Assembly (NCBI RefSeq): GCF_001945365.1
Contig: NZ_MSTQ01000008.1
Span: forward strand, 62,001 to 126,000
DNA: 64,000 nt
Direction: 5' to 3'
Origin: Pseudomonas reinekei
GTDB taxonomy: Bacteria; Pseudomonadota; Gammaproteobacteria; Pseudomonadales; Pseudomonadaceae
This document shows positions 57,090 to 64,000 of this stretch, one piece after another. The translations under genes and the position numbers were made by a program. A model generated the notes under the pieces. That model had not been told where the DNA came from and did not search any database. It was given only the letters and a program-made list of their open reading frames with translations. Numbering within the stretch: the first letter of the stretch is position 1; every line of letters starts with the position of its first letter.

Positions 57090-58772
57090 TTACCGCTCAT
57101 GTACATATGTGCCCGGCGCTGCTTCGCCCGCCGGATAGGCTTTGTTGCCCAGTTTTGCCGGGGCCTTCTTCATGTCGCCCGAACGCTGGGCCTGCCACGC
57201 CTGCCAATGCAGCCACCAGGAGTCGGTGTGCTTGGTGGAGTTCTCTTGCCACTCCTCGGCACTGGTGGCCATTTTCTCGGTGCTGGTCATGTAGCGCGAT
57301 TTCGGGTTGCCCGGCGGGTTCAGGATGCTCTGGATATGCCCACTGCTGGACAGCACGAATTCAACGTTGCCACCGAACAGCTGTGCCGACTTGTAGCAAG
57401 ACTTCCACGGCGTGATGTGGTCATTGGTGCCGGCCAGGGAAAAGATATCGGCGGTGACCTGCTTGAGGTCAATTGGCGTGCCGCACACTTCCAGTGCATT
57501 GGAGCGGATCAATGGGTTGTTTTTGAACATCTCGATCAAGTCGCCGTGGAACGCTGCCGGCAACCGTGTGGTGTCGTTGTTCCAGAACAGGATGTCGAAC
57601 ACCGGCGGCTCGTTGCCCAGCAGGTAGTTGTTGACCCAGTAGTTCCAGATCAGGTCGTTGGGGCGCATCCAGGCGAAGACTTTCGCCATGTCGCGGCCTT
57701 CCAGCACGCCGGCCTGATACGAATGGCGCTTGGCGGTCTCGAGGGTCTGCTCGTCGACGAACAGGGCCACGTCGCTGTCCAGGGTCGTGTCGAGCACGCT
57801 GACCAGCAGGGTGAGGGCATTGACCTTGTTCTCGCCGATCGCGGCGTAGTGGCCCAGCAGCGCGGTGCAGGTAATGCCGCCGGAGCAGGCGCCGAGCATG
57901 TTCACGTCTTTGCTGCCGGTGATGGCGGTGACCACGTCGACCGCTTCCTTGAGCGCCTCGATGTAGGTCGACAGGCCCCACTCGCGCTGCTCCTTGGTCG
58001 GGTTGCGCCAGCTGACGATGAAGGTCTGCACGTTGTTGCGCAGGCAGAACCGCGCCAGGCTCTTGTCCGGGCTCAGGTCGAAAACATAGAACTTGTTGAT
58101 TTGCGGCGGCACCACCAGCAGCGGGCGCTCGTGGACTTGTTCGGTAATCGGCTTGTACTGGATCAGCTCCAGCACATCATTGCGGAACACTACCGCACCT
58201 TCGGTCACGCCCAGGCTTTTTCCGACCTCGAACGCACCCATGTTGACCTGGCTCGGCATGCCGCCGTTGTGCACCATGTCCTTGGCCAGATGCGAGAGAC
58301 CGTCGAGCAGGCTTTTGCCGCCGGTTTCGAAAAAGCGTTTGACCGCTGCAGGGTTGGCCGCCGTGTTGGTTGGGGCAAACGCTTCGGTCATCAGGTTGAT
58401 CACGAAGTGCCCGCGGGCGACGTCCTTGGGCGCGAGGTTGCTGTCGTCGATCCAGTCGTGGAGTTCCTTGCGCCACGCCAGGTAGGTTTGCAGATAACGT
58501 TTATAAAGCGGGTTCTGGCTCCAGGCCGGATCCGCGAAGCGACGGTCATCGCTGGTCGGTTGCAGCTCGGATTTACCGAACAGCACATTCTTGAGTTCAA
58601 GGCCGAAATGCGCAACATGCTTGGCGCTGTGCACCGGTTGCTTGATGGCCTGCCTGAGCACCATTCGAGCAGAAGCCAGTAGATCCTTTCCACGCAGCCC
58701 AACGACAGGATTCAGTCCCAAGGTGTTTTCCGAGGCCTGATATTTCAAGTCATCGTTATTCTTGTTACTCAT
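57090..58772 (-). CDS. phaC1: Class II poly(3-hydroxyalkanoate) synthase PhaC1
   Basis: 560 aa. Main medium-chain PHA synthase. Catalytic Cys296 in GACSGG, Asp in AGTNDHITPW and His in SSGHIQSILNPP complete the triad. First gene of phaC1ZC2D. The 258-bp region upstream contains a sigma-54-like element at 58898-58913. Confidence 0.97.
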   Translation of the reverse strand: MSNKNNDDLKYQASENTLGLNPVVGLRGKDLLASARMVLRQAIKQPVHSAKHVAHFGLELKNVLFGKSELQPTSDDRRFADPAWSQNPLYKRYLQTYLAWRKELHDWIDDSNLAPKDVARGHFVINLMTEAFAPTNTAANPAAVKRFFETGGKSLLDGLSHLAKDMVHNGGMPSQVNMGAFEVGKSLGVTEGAVVFRNDVLELIQYKPITEQVHERPLLVVPPQINKFYVFDLSPDKSLARFCLRNNVQTFIVSWRNPTKEQREWGLSTYIEALKEAVDVVTAITGSKDVNMLGACSGGITCTALLGHYAAIGENKVNALTLLVSVLDTTLDSDVALFVDEQTLETAKRHSYQAGVLEGRDMAKVFAWMRPNDLIWNYWVNNYLLGNEPPVFDILFWNNDTTRLPAAFHGDLIEMFKNNPLIRSNALEVCGTPIDLKQVTADIFSLAGTNDHITPWKSCYKSAQLFGGNVEFVLSSSGHIQSILNPPGNPKSRYMTSTEKMATSAEEWQENSTKHTDSWWLHWQAWQAQRSGDMKKAPAKLGNKAYPAGEAAPGTYVHER

Positions 58773-58897
58773 CTACGACGCTCCATTGTCCTGAGACGAG
58801 TACCGGGACCTGCTGTGCAGTCACACAGCCAATGCCAGGTACTACTGCTCGGGTGACCGTTAATACTGCATCGCTGCTTTTTGTTCGCAGAGAGCAC

Positions 58898-58913
58898 TGC
58901 AGGGAACTTGCCA
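58898..58913 (-). promoter_or_regulatory. Putative sigma-54 promoter of phaC1
   Basis: On the minus strand TGGCAAGTTCCCTGCA has GG and GC ten bases apart and differs from TGGCACG-N4-TTGCA at two positions. It lies about 125 bp upstream of the phaC1 ATG. Sigma-54-type promoters have been proposed for phaC1 in other pseudomonads. Confidence 0.6.
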
Positions 58914-59030
58914 GCTCCATTGGTTACCCGAGTTTAATTTTTTTCGCAAGCAGGCCAAACGCCGACCCTGAAGCGGAGCATTCAAACAGATGAAATTAGA
59001 AAATGCCCTCTAAAGAGCAAGAGGCTCAGG

Positions 59031-59402
59031 CTAGAGCATCAGCTTGACGACGGACTCGTTGGGGTCGCGGGTTTTTCCGGCCGCTTTTAGCTCGGCAAGA
59101 TAATCTTCCCAGAGCGCGTCATGACGTCGCCCCAGCTCGTACAGGTATTCCCAGGTGAACAGGCCGCTGTCGTGGCCGTCGTCGAAGGTCAGTTTCAGTG
59201 CGTACTGACCGGCCGGTTCTACCTTGCTCAGGCCTACGTTGATCTTGCCAAATTGCAGGACAGGTTTGCCGTGGCCCTGGACCTCGGCGGAAGGAGAGTG
59301 CACGCGCAAGAATTCGGCGGGCAAGGTGTATTCCTCGCCGGACGCATATTTGAGCGTCAGGGTTTTCGAGGCTTTGTGCAGTTTGATGTCGGTGGGAATC
59401 AT
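59031..59402 (-). CDS. DUF971 (GBBH-like N-terminal domain) protein
   Basis: 123 aa. Single domain related to the N-terminal zinc domain of gamma-butyrobetaine hydroxylase (LPAEFLRVHSPSAEVQGHG, then DDGHDSGLFTWEYLYELG). Function unknown; homologues are often linked to iron-sulfur cluster or hslVU genes. It follows hslU by 79 bp, in which the AAGCTACAAGC-type repeat lies, and is probably the last gene of the hslVU unit. Confidence 0.85.
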   Translation of the reverse strand: MIPTDIKLHKASKTLTLKYASGEEYTLPAEFLRVHSPSAEVQGHGKPVLQFGKINVGLSKVEPAGQYALKLTFDDGHDSGLFTWEYLYELGRRHDALWEDYLAELKAAGKTRDPNESVVKLML

Positions 59403-59423
59403 GGGAAGGAGCCTTGGGCGGAA

Positions 59424-59480
59424 AAGCTACAAGCAGCAAGCTTAACTCAGCTTGCCGCATGTAGCTTGCCGCTTGCTGCT
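59424..59480. repeat. AAGCTACAAGC-type intergenic repeat
   Basis: AAGCTACAAGCAGCAAGCTT followed by an inverted counterpart CAGCTTGCCGCATGTAGCTTGCCGC. It resembles the element next to hisI and fills the hslU-DUF971 gap. Confidence 0.55.
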
Positions 59481-60818
59481 CTACAGAATATAGCGCGACA
59501 GGTCTTCGTTCTGCGCCAATTCACCGAGGTGGCTGTTGACGTAGTCGGCGTCGATCTGGATAACCTTGCCGTCATGGCTGCTGGCCAGGTCGCCGGCACT
59601 GAACGACACCTCTTCGAGCAGACGCTCGAGCAGCGTGTGCAGGCGACGGGCACCGATGTTCTCGGTTTTTTCGTTGACCTGCCAGGCGATCTCGGCGATG
59701 CGCTTGATGCCGCTCGGCTGGAACTCGATGCCCAGGCCTTCGGTTTTCAGCAGTGCGCAGTATTGCTCGGTGAGCGAGGCGTGCGGCTCGCTGAGGATGC
59801 GCTCGAAATCTTCCGGCGACAGCGCCTTGAGCTCGACACGAATCGGCAGGCGACCTTGCAGTTCAGGCACCAGATCGCTCGGCTTGCTCAGGTGGAAGGC
59901 ACCCGACGCAATGAACAGGATGTGATCGGTCTTGACCATGCCCAGTTTGGTGTTGACGGTGCAGCCTTCGATCAGCGGCAGCAGGTCGCGTTGCACGCCT
60001 TCGCGGGACACGTCGACGCCACCGGAATTGCCACGTTTGGCGACCTTGTCGATTTCGTCGATGAACACGATACCGTGTTGCTCGACGGCTTCCAGGGCCT
60101 TGGCCTTCAACTCGTCATCGTTGACCAGTCGGCCGGCTTCTTCGTCACGCACCAGTTTCAGCGCTTCTTTGACCTTGAGCTTGCGAGCCTTCTTTTTGCC
60201 TTTGCCCATATTGGCGAACAGGCTTTGCAGCTGGTTGGTCATTTCTTCCATGCCCGGAGGCGCGGAGATATCGACGCCGGCCATCTCGGCGACTTCGATT
60301 TCGATCTCCTTGTCATCCAGCTGACCTTCACGCAGGCGTTTGCGGAACAGCTGGCGGGTGTTGGAGTCGGCAGTCGGGGCGTCGTCGTTGCTGAAACCCA
60401 TGCGTGGCGGCGGCAGCAGCGCATCGAGAATGCGCTCTTCGGCGGCGTCTTCGGCGCGGTGGCGGACCTTGACGATTTCCTGTTCGCGCAGGAGTTTGAT
60501 GGCGGCATCGGCGAGGTCGCGAATGATCGATTCGACATCACGGCCAACGTAGCCGACTTCGGTGAACTTGGTCGCTTCGACCTTGATGAACGGCGCGTTG
60601 GCCAGCTTGGCCAGGCGACGGGCGATCTCGGTTTTACCGACACCGGTCGGGCCGATCATCAGGATGTTCTTCGGCGTGACTTCAACGCGCAGCTCTTCAG
60701 GCAGCTGCATCCGGCGCCAGCGATTGCGCAGGGCAATGGCGACGGCGCGCTTGGCATCGTCCTGGCCGATGATATGGCGATTGAGTTCGTGGACGATTTC
60801 ACGGGGAGTCATGGACAT
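59481..60818 (-). CDS. hslU: HslU, ATPase subunit of the HslUV protease
   Basis: 445 aa. AAA+ unfoldase that feeds proteins to HslV. Walker [14 protein letters not shown] at about residues 57-69, the GYVGRD pore loop, the I-domain with the K-rich segment ([15 protein letters not shown]), Walker [10 protein letters not shown], and the C-terminal SRYIL tail that docks into HslV are present. Follows hslV by 55 bp. Confidence 0.98.
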   Translation of the reverse strand: MSMTPREIVHELNRHIIGQDDAKRAVAIALRNRWRRMQLPEELRVEVTPKNILMIGPTGVGKTEIARRLAKLANAPFIKVEATKFTEVGYVGRDVESIIRDLADAAIKLLREQEIVKVRHRAEDAAEERILDALLPPPRMGFSNDDAPTADSNTRQLFRKRLREGQLDDKEIEIEVAEMAGVDISAPPGMEEMTNQLQSLFANMGKGKKKARKLKVKEALKLVRDEEAGRLVNDDELKAKALEAVEQHGIVFIDEIDKVAKRGNSGGVDVSREGVQRDLLPLIEGCTVNTKLGMVKTDHILFIASGAFHLSKPSDLVPELQGRLPIRVELKALSPEDFERILSEPHASLTEQYCALLKTEGLGIEFQPSGIKRIAEIAWQVNEKTENIGARRLHTLLERLLEEVSFSAGDLASSHDGKVIQIDADYVNSHLGELAQNEDLSRYIL

Positions 60819-60873
60819 AGTATTTGGCGGACCTCAAGCAAGAATGAGCCGTGGCGCGATGGCCTGCACAGGC

Positions 60874-61404
60874 TTATTCGGCGCAGTCCTGCTCCTCAAT
60901 GGTCTGGGTGTGGTTGGTGAAGACACAGATGTCGCCGGCGATGCCGAGGGCGGTTTCGACGATTTCACGGGCCGACAGACCGGTTTTTTTCAGCAGCGCG
61001 CTGGCGGCTGCTTGAGCGTAGGCGCCGCCGGAACCCATGGCGATCAGGCCGTCTTCGGGTTCAACTACGTCACCGTTGCCGGTGATGATCAGGGAAGCAT
61101 CTTTGTTGGCGACGGCAAGCATGGCTTCGAGACGGCTCAGGGAACGGTCGGTGCGCCATTCTTTGGCGAGTTCGACAGCGGCGCGAACCAGGTGGCCCTG
61201 GTGTTTTTCCAGCTGGCCTTCGAAGCGTTCGAAGAGGGTAAAGGCGTCAGCGGTGGCGCCGGCAAAACCGGCGATGACCTGGCCGTGGTACAGGCGACGA
61301 ACTTTTTTCGCGTTGCCTTTCATCACGGTGTTGCCAAGCGAAACCTGGCCGTCGCCGCCCATGACGACTTTGCCGTGGCGGCGAACTGAAACGATGGTGG
61401 TCAA
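60874..61404 (-). CDS. hslV: HslV, peptidase subunit of the HslUV protease
   Basis: 176 aa with a TTG start at 61402-61404, eight bases after GGAGA. This gives [20 protein letters not shown], exactly the family's start, with Thr2 becoming the catalytic N-terminal threonine. A longer ATG-initiated frame would bury that threonine and abolish activity. The proteasome-like core [23 protein letters not shown] is intact. Confidence 0.96.
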   Translation of the reverse strand: MTTIVSVRRHGKVVMGGDGQVSLGNTVMKGNAKKVRRLYHGQVIAGFAGATADAFTLFERFEGQLEKHQGHLVRAAVELAKEWRTDRSLSRLEAMLAVANKDASLIITGNGDVVEPEDGLIAMGSGGAYAQAAASALLKKTGLSAREIVETALGIAGDICVFTNHTQTIEEQDCAE

Positions 61405-61450
61405 GGGAAGAGTCTCCACGCAGCGGGGCGAAAATGCCTTATGCCCATTC

Positions 61451-61477
61451 ATATGGGGGTGGTGGAGTGGATTTCAA
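61451..61477 (-). promoter_or_regulatory. Heat-shock (sigma-32/RpoH) promoter of hslVU
   Basis: Minus strand TTGAAA (61472-61477), 13-bp spacer, then CCCCATAT (61451-61458). This is a near-perfect match to CTTGAAA-N(11-16)-CCCCATnT. It lies about 50 bp upstream of the hslV start. Confidence 0.88.
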
Positions 61478-61540
61478 CTGTGGGGTGGGAGAGGGGACGG
61501 ACGGTGTGGGGCAGAAATGGATTTGGTGATTATGAGGACG

Positions 61541-61608
61541 TCTTCGCGAGCAGGCTCGCTCCCACAGGATTTAGGCTAACCCTGTGGGAGCGAGCCTGCT
61601 CGCGAAGA
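61541..61608. repeat. REP doublet (REPIN-like)
   Basis: Inverted REP arms at 61541-61567 and 61581-61607 with only about 13 bp between them, in the gap between the SPOR gene and hslV. Confidence 0.88.
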
Positions 61609-61622
61609 ATGATGATGCGGTC

Positions 61623-62333
61623 TCAGCGGCTCTGGCGTTGTTGTAACAACAGGTTGCTGAAGCCGGCGCCGGCCAGTTGTTTCTGCGCGGTGGTCAGTTG
61701 CTCGCGGTTGCTGAACGGGCCGACCAGGACGCGGTACCAGGTTTCGTCCTTGACCGTGCCGGACTCAACCGCCACCGCCTGGCCGAGCAGGATGATCTGC
61801 GCGCGCACCTTGTCGGCATCAGTTTCCTTGCGGAACGAACCCGCCTGCAGGAAGAACTTGGTCACCGGCGCGGCCTTGGTCACCGGCGGCGCGGGCGGCG
61901 GCGTAATGCCGGCCAGGGCTGCCTGGGCGCGGGCGGTGTCGATCTTCGCCGCTTCGGCCGGGGTCACCGGCGTGGTCGGAATGGCCGGCACTTGTGGCGT
62001 CGGCAGGGTTTTCTCCGGCACGGCATCCGGCGGTACGATGACCTCCGATTCCGGCAGCAACGTATAGAAGTCGTACTTCGGCTTCACCGGTTGCGTCGGG
62101 CTCGGCGGCGTTTTGTTGGCCTCGGCGATTTTGCTGGCTTTCTGTTGCTGCTCGACCTTCTCGCGCTTGACCGTATCGCTGCCCTTGCCCGGCTCCAGTT
62201 TCATCAGGAACACGAGGAACGCTCCGACCGTCAGGCCGATGGCCATCCACAACCAACCCGGGATCGGTTGCTTCGCTGGAGCTTGATAACGGCTGGCGCC
62301 ACGCTTGGGTGCAGGTTTTTTCTTGGCAGCCAA
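61623..62333 (-). CDS. SPOR-domain membrane protein (FtsN-like)
   Basis: 236 aa. Basic N-terminal tail, one membrane helix (WLWMAIGLTVGAFLVFLM, about 27-45), a Pro-rich periplasmic linker, and a C-terminal SPOR domain (FFLQAGSFRKETDADKVRAQ, TWYRVLVGPFSN). SPOR domains bind denuded septal peptidoglycan, so a role at division is likely. It lies one base after argS and is presumably co-transcribed; argS-SPOR-hslV-hslU is a conserved Pseudomonas order. Confidence 0.92.
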   Translation of the reverse strand: MAAKKKPAPKRGASRYQAPAKQPIPGWLWMAIGLTVGAFLVFLMKLEPGKGSDTVKREKVEQQQKASKIAEANKTPPSPTQPVKPKYDFYTLLPESEVIVPPDAVPEKTLPTPQVPAIPTTPVTPAEAAKIDTARAQAALAGITPPPAPPVTKAAPVTKFFLQAGSFRKETDADKVRAQIILLGQAVAVESGTVKDETWYRVLVGPFSNREQLTTAQKQLAGAGFSNLLLQQRQSR

Positions 62334-62334
62334 C

Positions 62335-64000
62335 TTACATGCGCTCCAGTGTTTCCAGGCCCAAGAGTTCCAGGCCTTGCTTGAGAGTACGTCCGGTCAA
62401 CGCGGCGAGGCGCAGGCGGCTCTGCATTTGTTCCGGGGTTTCGGCGGCGAGGATCGGGCAGTTCTCGTAGAAGCTGGAGAACAGGCCGGCGACGTCATAC
62501 AGGTAAGTGCAGAGGATGTGCGGCGTGCCTTTTTCGGCCACGTTGTTGAGGACCTCGCCGAACTGCGCGAGTTTCGCTGCCAGCTCGTGCTCATGCGGCG
62601 CTTCCAGCACGATCTGGCCTTCGACCTCGCTGAAGTCCTTGCCGAGTTTGCGGAACACGCCGGCCACGCGGGTGTAGGCGTACAGCAAGTACGGCGCGGT
62701 ATTGCCTTCGAAGTTCAGCATCAGGTCGAAGTTGAAGCTGTAGTCGCTGGTGCGGTGTTTGGACAGGTCGGCGTATTTCACCGCGCCAATACCCACCACC
62801 TTGGCGATGTTGCGCAACTCGGCTTCGGCCAGTTCCGGGTTCTTGTCTTTCACCAGGGTGTAGGCGCGTTCCTGGGCTTCGGTCAGCAGGTCGATCAGCT
62901 TCACTGTGCCGCCATCGCGGGTTTTGAATGGACGGCCATCAGCGCCGTTCATGGTGCCGAAGCCCATGTGTTCCATTTCCATCGGATGGGTCACGAAGCC
63001 GGCCTTGCGCGCCACGGCGAACACTTGCTGGAAGTGCAGGGCCTGACGCTGGTCGACGAAGTACAGCGCGCGATCGGCTTTCAATACGCCGCTGCGGTAG
63101 CGCACGGCCGCGAGGTCGGTGGTGGCGTAGAGGTAGCCGCCATCAGCCTTGACGATGATCACTGGCAGCGGGTCGCCATCGGCATTCTTGAACTCGTCGA
63201 GGAACACGCACTGGGCGCCGTTGCTCTCGACCAGCATGCCGGCGGCCTTGAGGTCGTTGACCACGTTGATCAGGTCGTCGTTGTAGGCGCTTTCGCCCAT
63301 CACGTCGGCCATGGTCAGCTTGACGTTCAGCAGTTCGTAGATTTTCTGGCAGTGGGACAGCGAGATGTCCTTGAACTTGGTCCACAGCGCCAGGCAATCG
63401 GCATCGCCGGCCTGCAGCTTGACCACCAGGCCACGGGCACGGTCGGCGAATTCTTCGGATTCGTCGAAGCGTTGCTTGGCGGCACGGTAGAAGTTTTCCA
63501 GGTCCGACAGCTCGTCGCTGGTGACCGGGTTTTCCTGCAGGTAAGCCATCAGCATACCGAACTGGGTGCCCCAGTCGCCGACGTGGTTCTGACGGATCAC
63601 GGTGTCGCCGAGGAGTTCCAGCACGCGGGCCACGCCGTCGCCGATGATGGTCGAGCGCAAGTGGCCGACGTGCATCTCTTTGGCCAGGTTCGGCGCCGAC
63701 AGGTCGACCACGGTGCGCTGCACCGGGCCAGCCTTGCGCACGCCGATGTTGGCATCGGCCAGGGCCGCGTCCAGGCGCGAGGCCAGGGCGTCGGTGTTCT
63801 GGAAGAAGTTCAGGAAGCCAGGGCCGGCGATTTCGGTCTTGCTGACGTTTTCGTCAGCCGGCAACGCGGCGATGATTTTTTCCGCCAGGTCGCGGGGCTT
63901 CATGCCCGCCGGTTTAGCCAGCATCATGGCGATGTTGCTGGCGAAGTCGCCGTTCTTCTTGTCGCGGGAGTTTTCCACCTGGATCGCCGGCGACAGGCCT
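62335..64000 (-). CDS. argS: Arginyl-tRNA synthetase, 5'-truncated by the window edge
   Basis: About 555 of the usual 578 residues are present; the first codons are beyond position 64000. Class I synthetase: the HIGH-type motif HVGHLRS, the catalytic [13 protein letters not shown], the KMSK-equivalent region RPFKTRDGG, and the C-terminal anticodon-binding helices ending GLETLERM. In-frame codons continue past 63978 to the edge ([10 protein letters not shown]), so the internal GTG there is not the start. Confidence 0.96.
   Translation of the reverse strand, partial: GLSPAIQVENSRDKKNGDFASNIAMMLAKPAGMKPRDLAEKIIAALPADENVSKTEIAGPGFLNFFQNTDALASRLDAALADANIGVRKAGPVQRTVVDLSAPNLAKEMHVGHLRSTIIGDGVARVLELLGDTVIRQNHVGDWGTQFGMLMAYLQENPVTSDELSDLENFYRAAKQRFDESEEFADRARGLVVKLQAGDADCLALWTKFKDISLSHCQKIYELLNVKLTMADVMGESAYNDDLINVVNDLKAAGMLVESNGAQCVFLDEFKNADGDPLPVIIVKADGGYLYATTDLAAVRYRSGVLKADRALYFVDQRQALHFQQVFAVARKAGFVTHPMEMEHMGFGTMNGADGRPFKTRDGGTVKLIDLLTEAQERAYTLVKDKNPELAEAELRNIAKVVGIGAVKYADLSKHRTSDYSFNFDLMLNFEGNTAPYLLYAYTRVAGVFRKLGKDFSEVEGQIVLEAPHEHELAAKLAQFGEVLNNVAEKGTPHILCTYLYDVAGLFSSFYENCPILAAETPEQMQSRLRLAALTGRTLKQGLELLGLETLERM

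Noticed and set aside
1..64000. tRNA, rRNA, CRISPR arrays, insertion sequences, phage genes
   Set aside because: No tRNA-like cloverleaf, rRNA segment, regularly spaced direct repeats, transposase or integrase was recognised on either strand by reading; a dedicated scan was not possible.

Overview
The window is a 64 kb piece of a Pseudomonas chromosome, almost certainly from the P. fluorescens group. The evidence is high GC with strong third-position GC bias, the gene order glnA-thiI-typA, complete hut (histidine) and pha (medium-chain polyhydroxyalkanoate) loci of the Pseudomonas type, tatABC behind hisI-hisE, and many copies of the REP palindrome GTGGGAGCGAGCCTGCTCGC in intergenic gaps. Nearly everything is core genome. 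No rRNA, tRNA, CRISPR array, insertion sequence or prophage was recognised.

Layout. 1-4.5 kb: the 5' end of glnA (minus strand) with a sigma-54 promoter, thiI, typA and a YkgJ-type cysteine-cluster protein. 4.7-13.9 kb: glycogen phosphorylase, an overlapping pair of membrane/periplasmic proteins (DUF2339/DUF3999), fbp and a DUF924 protein. 13.9-16.9 kb: a PctA-like amino-acid chemoreceptor, a small lipoprotein and a Blc lipocalin. 17-31.7 kb: the hut locus (hutF divergent from hutC-hutD, then hutU, hutT, hutXWV, hutH1, hutH2, hutI, hutG). Together these import histidine or urocanate and degrade them through urocanate, imidazolone propionate, formiminoglutamate and formylglutamate to glutamate. 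The main promoter can be read directly: a sigma-54 -24/-12 element with a HutC palindrome over the expected start site. 31.9-35.4 kb: an orphan choline-type binding protein, an esterase, proline iminopeptidase and dtd. 35.7-40.1 kb: opgG-opgH for periplasmic glucans.

40.1-43.1 kb is the one clearly non-core stretch. It holds debris of a polar amino-acid ABC transporter and an AT-rich PI-PLC/fibronectin-III gene broken by a one-base frameshift and an in-frame stop. 43.3-51.5 kb: an HBM-type chemoreceptor, then rsmE, tatCBA, hisE, hisI, ubiB, ubiJ and ubiE, all on the minus strand. 51.7-58.8 kb: the PHA locus, with a PHA granule-region protein, phaI and phaF on the plus strand and phaD, phaC2, phaZ and phaC1 on the minus strand. 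59-64 kb: a DUF971 protein, hslVU with a near-consensus heat-shock promoter, a SPOR protein and the 3' part of argS.

The most interesting observations are a second histidase paralogue (HutH1) that has lost the Ala-Ser-Gly triad needed to make the MIO cofactor yet keeps an intact reading frame; the readable promoter architecture of hutU, glnA, phaC1 and hslVU; a long structured leader before opgG; and the broken PI-PLC gene. I found no convincing new multi-gene system.
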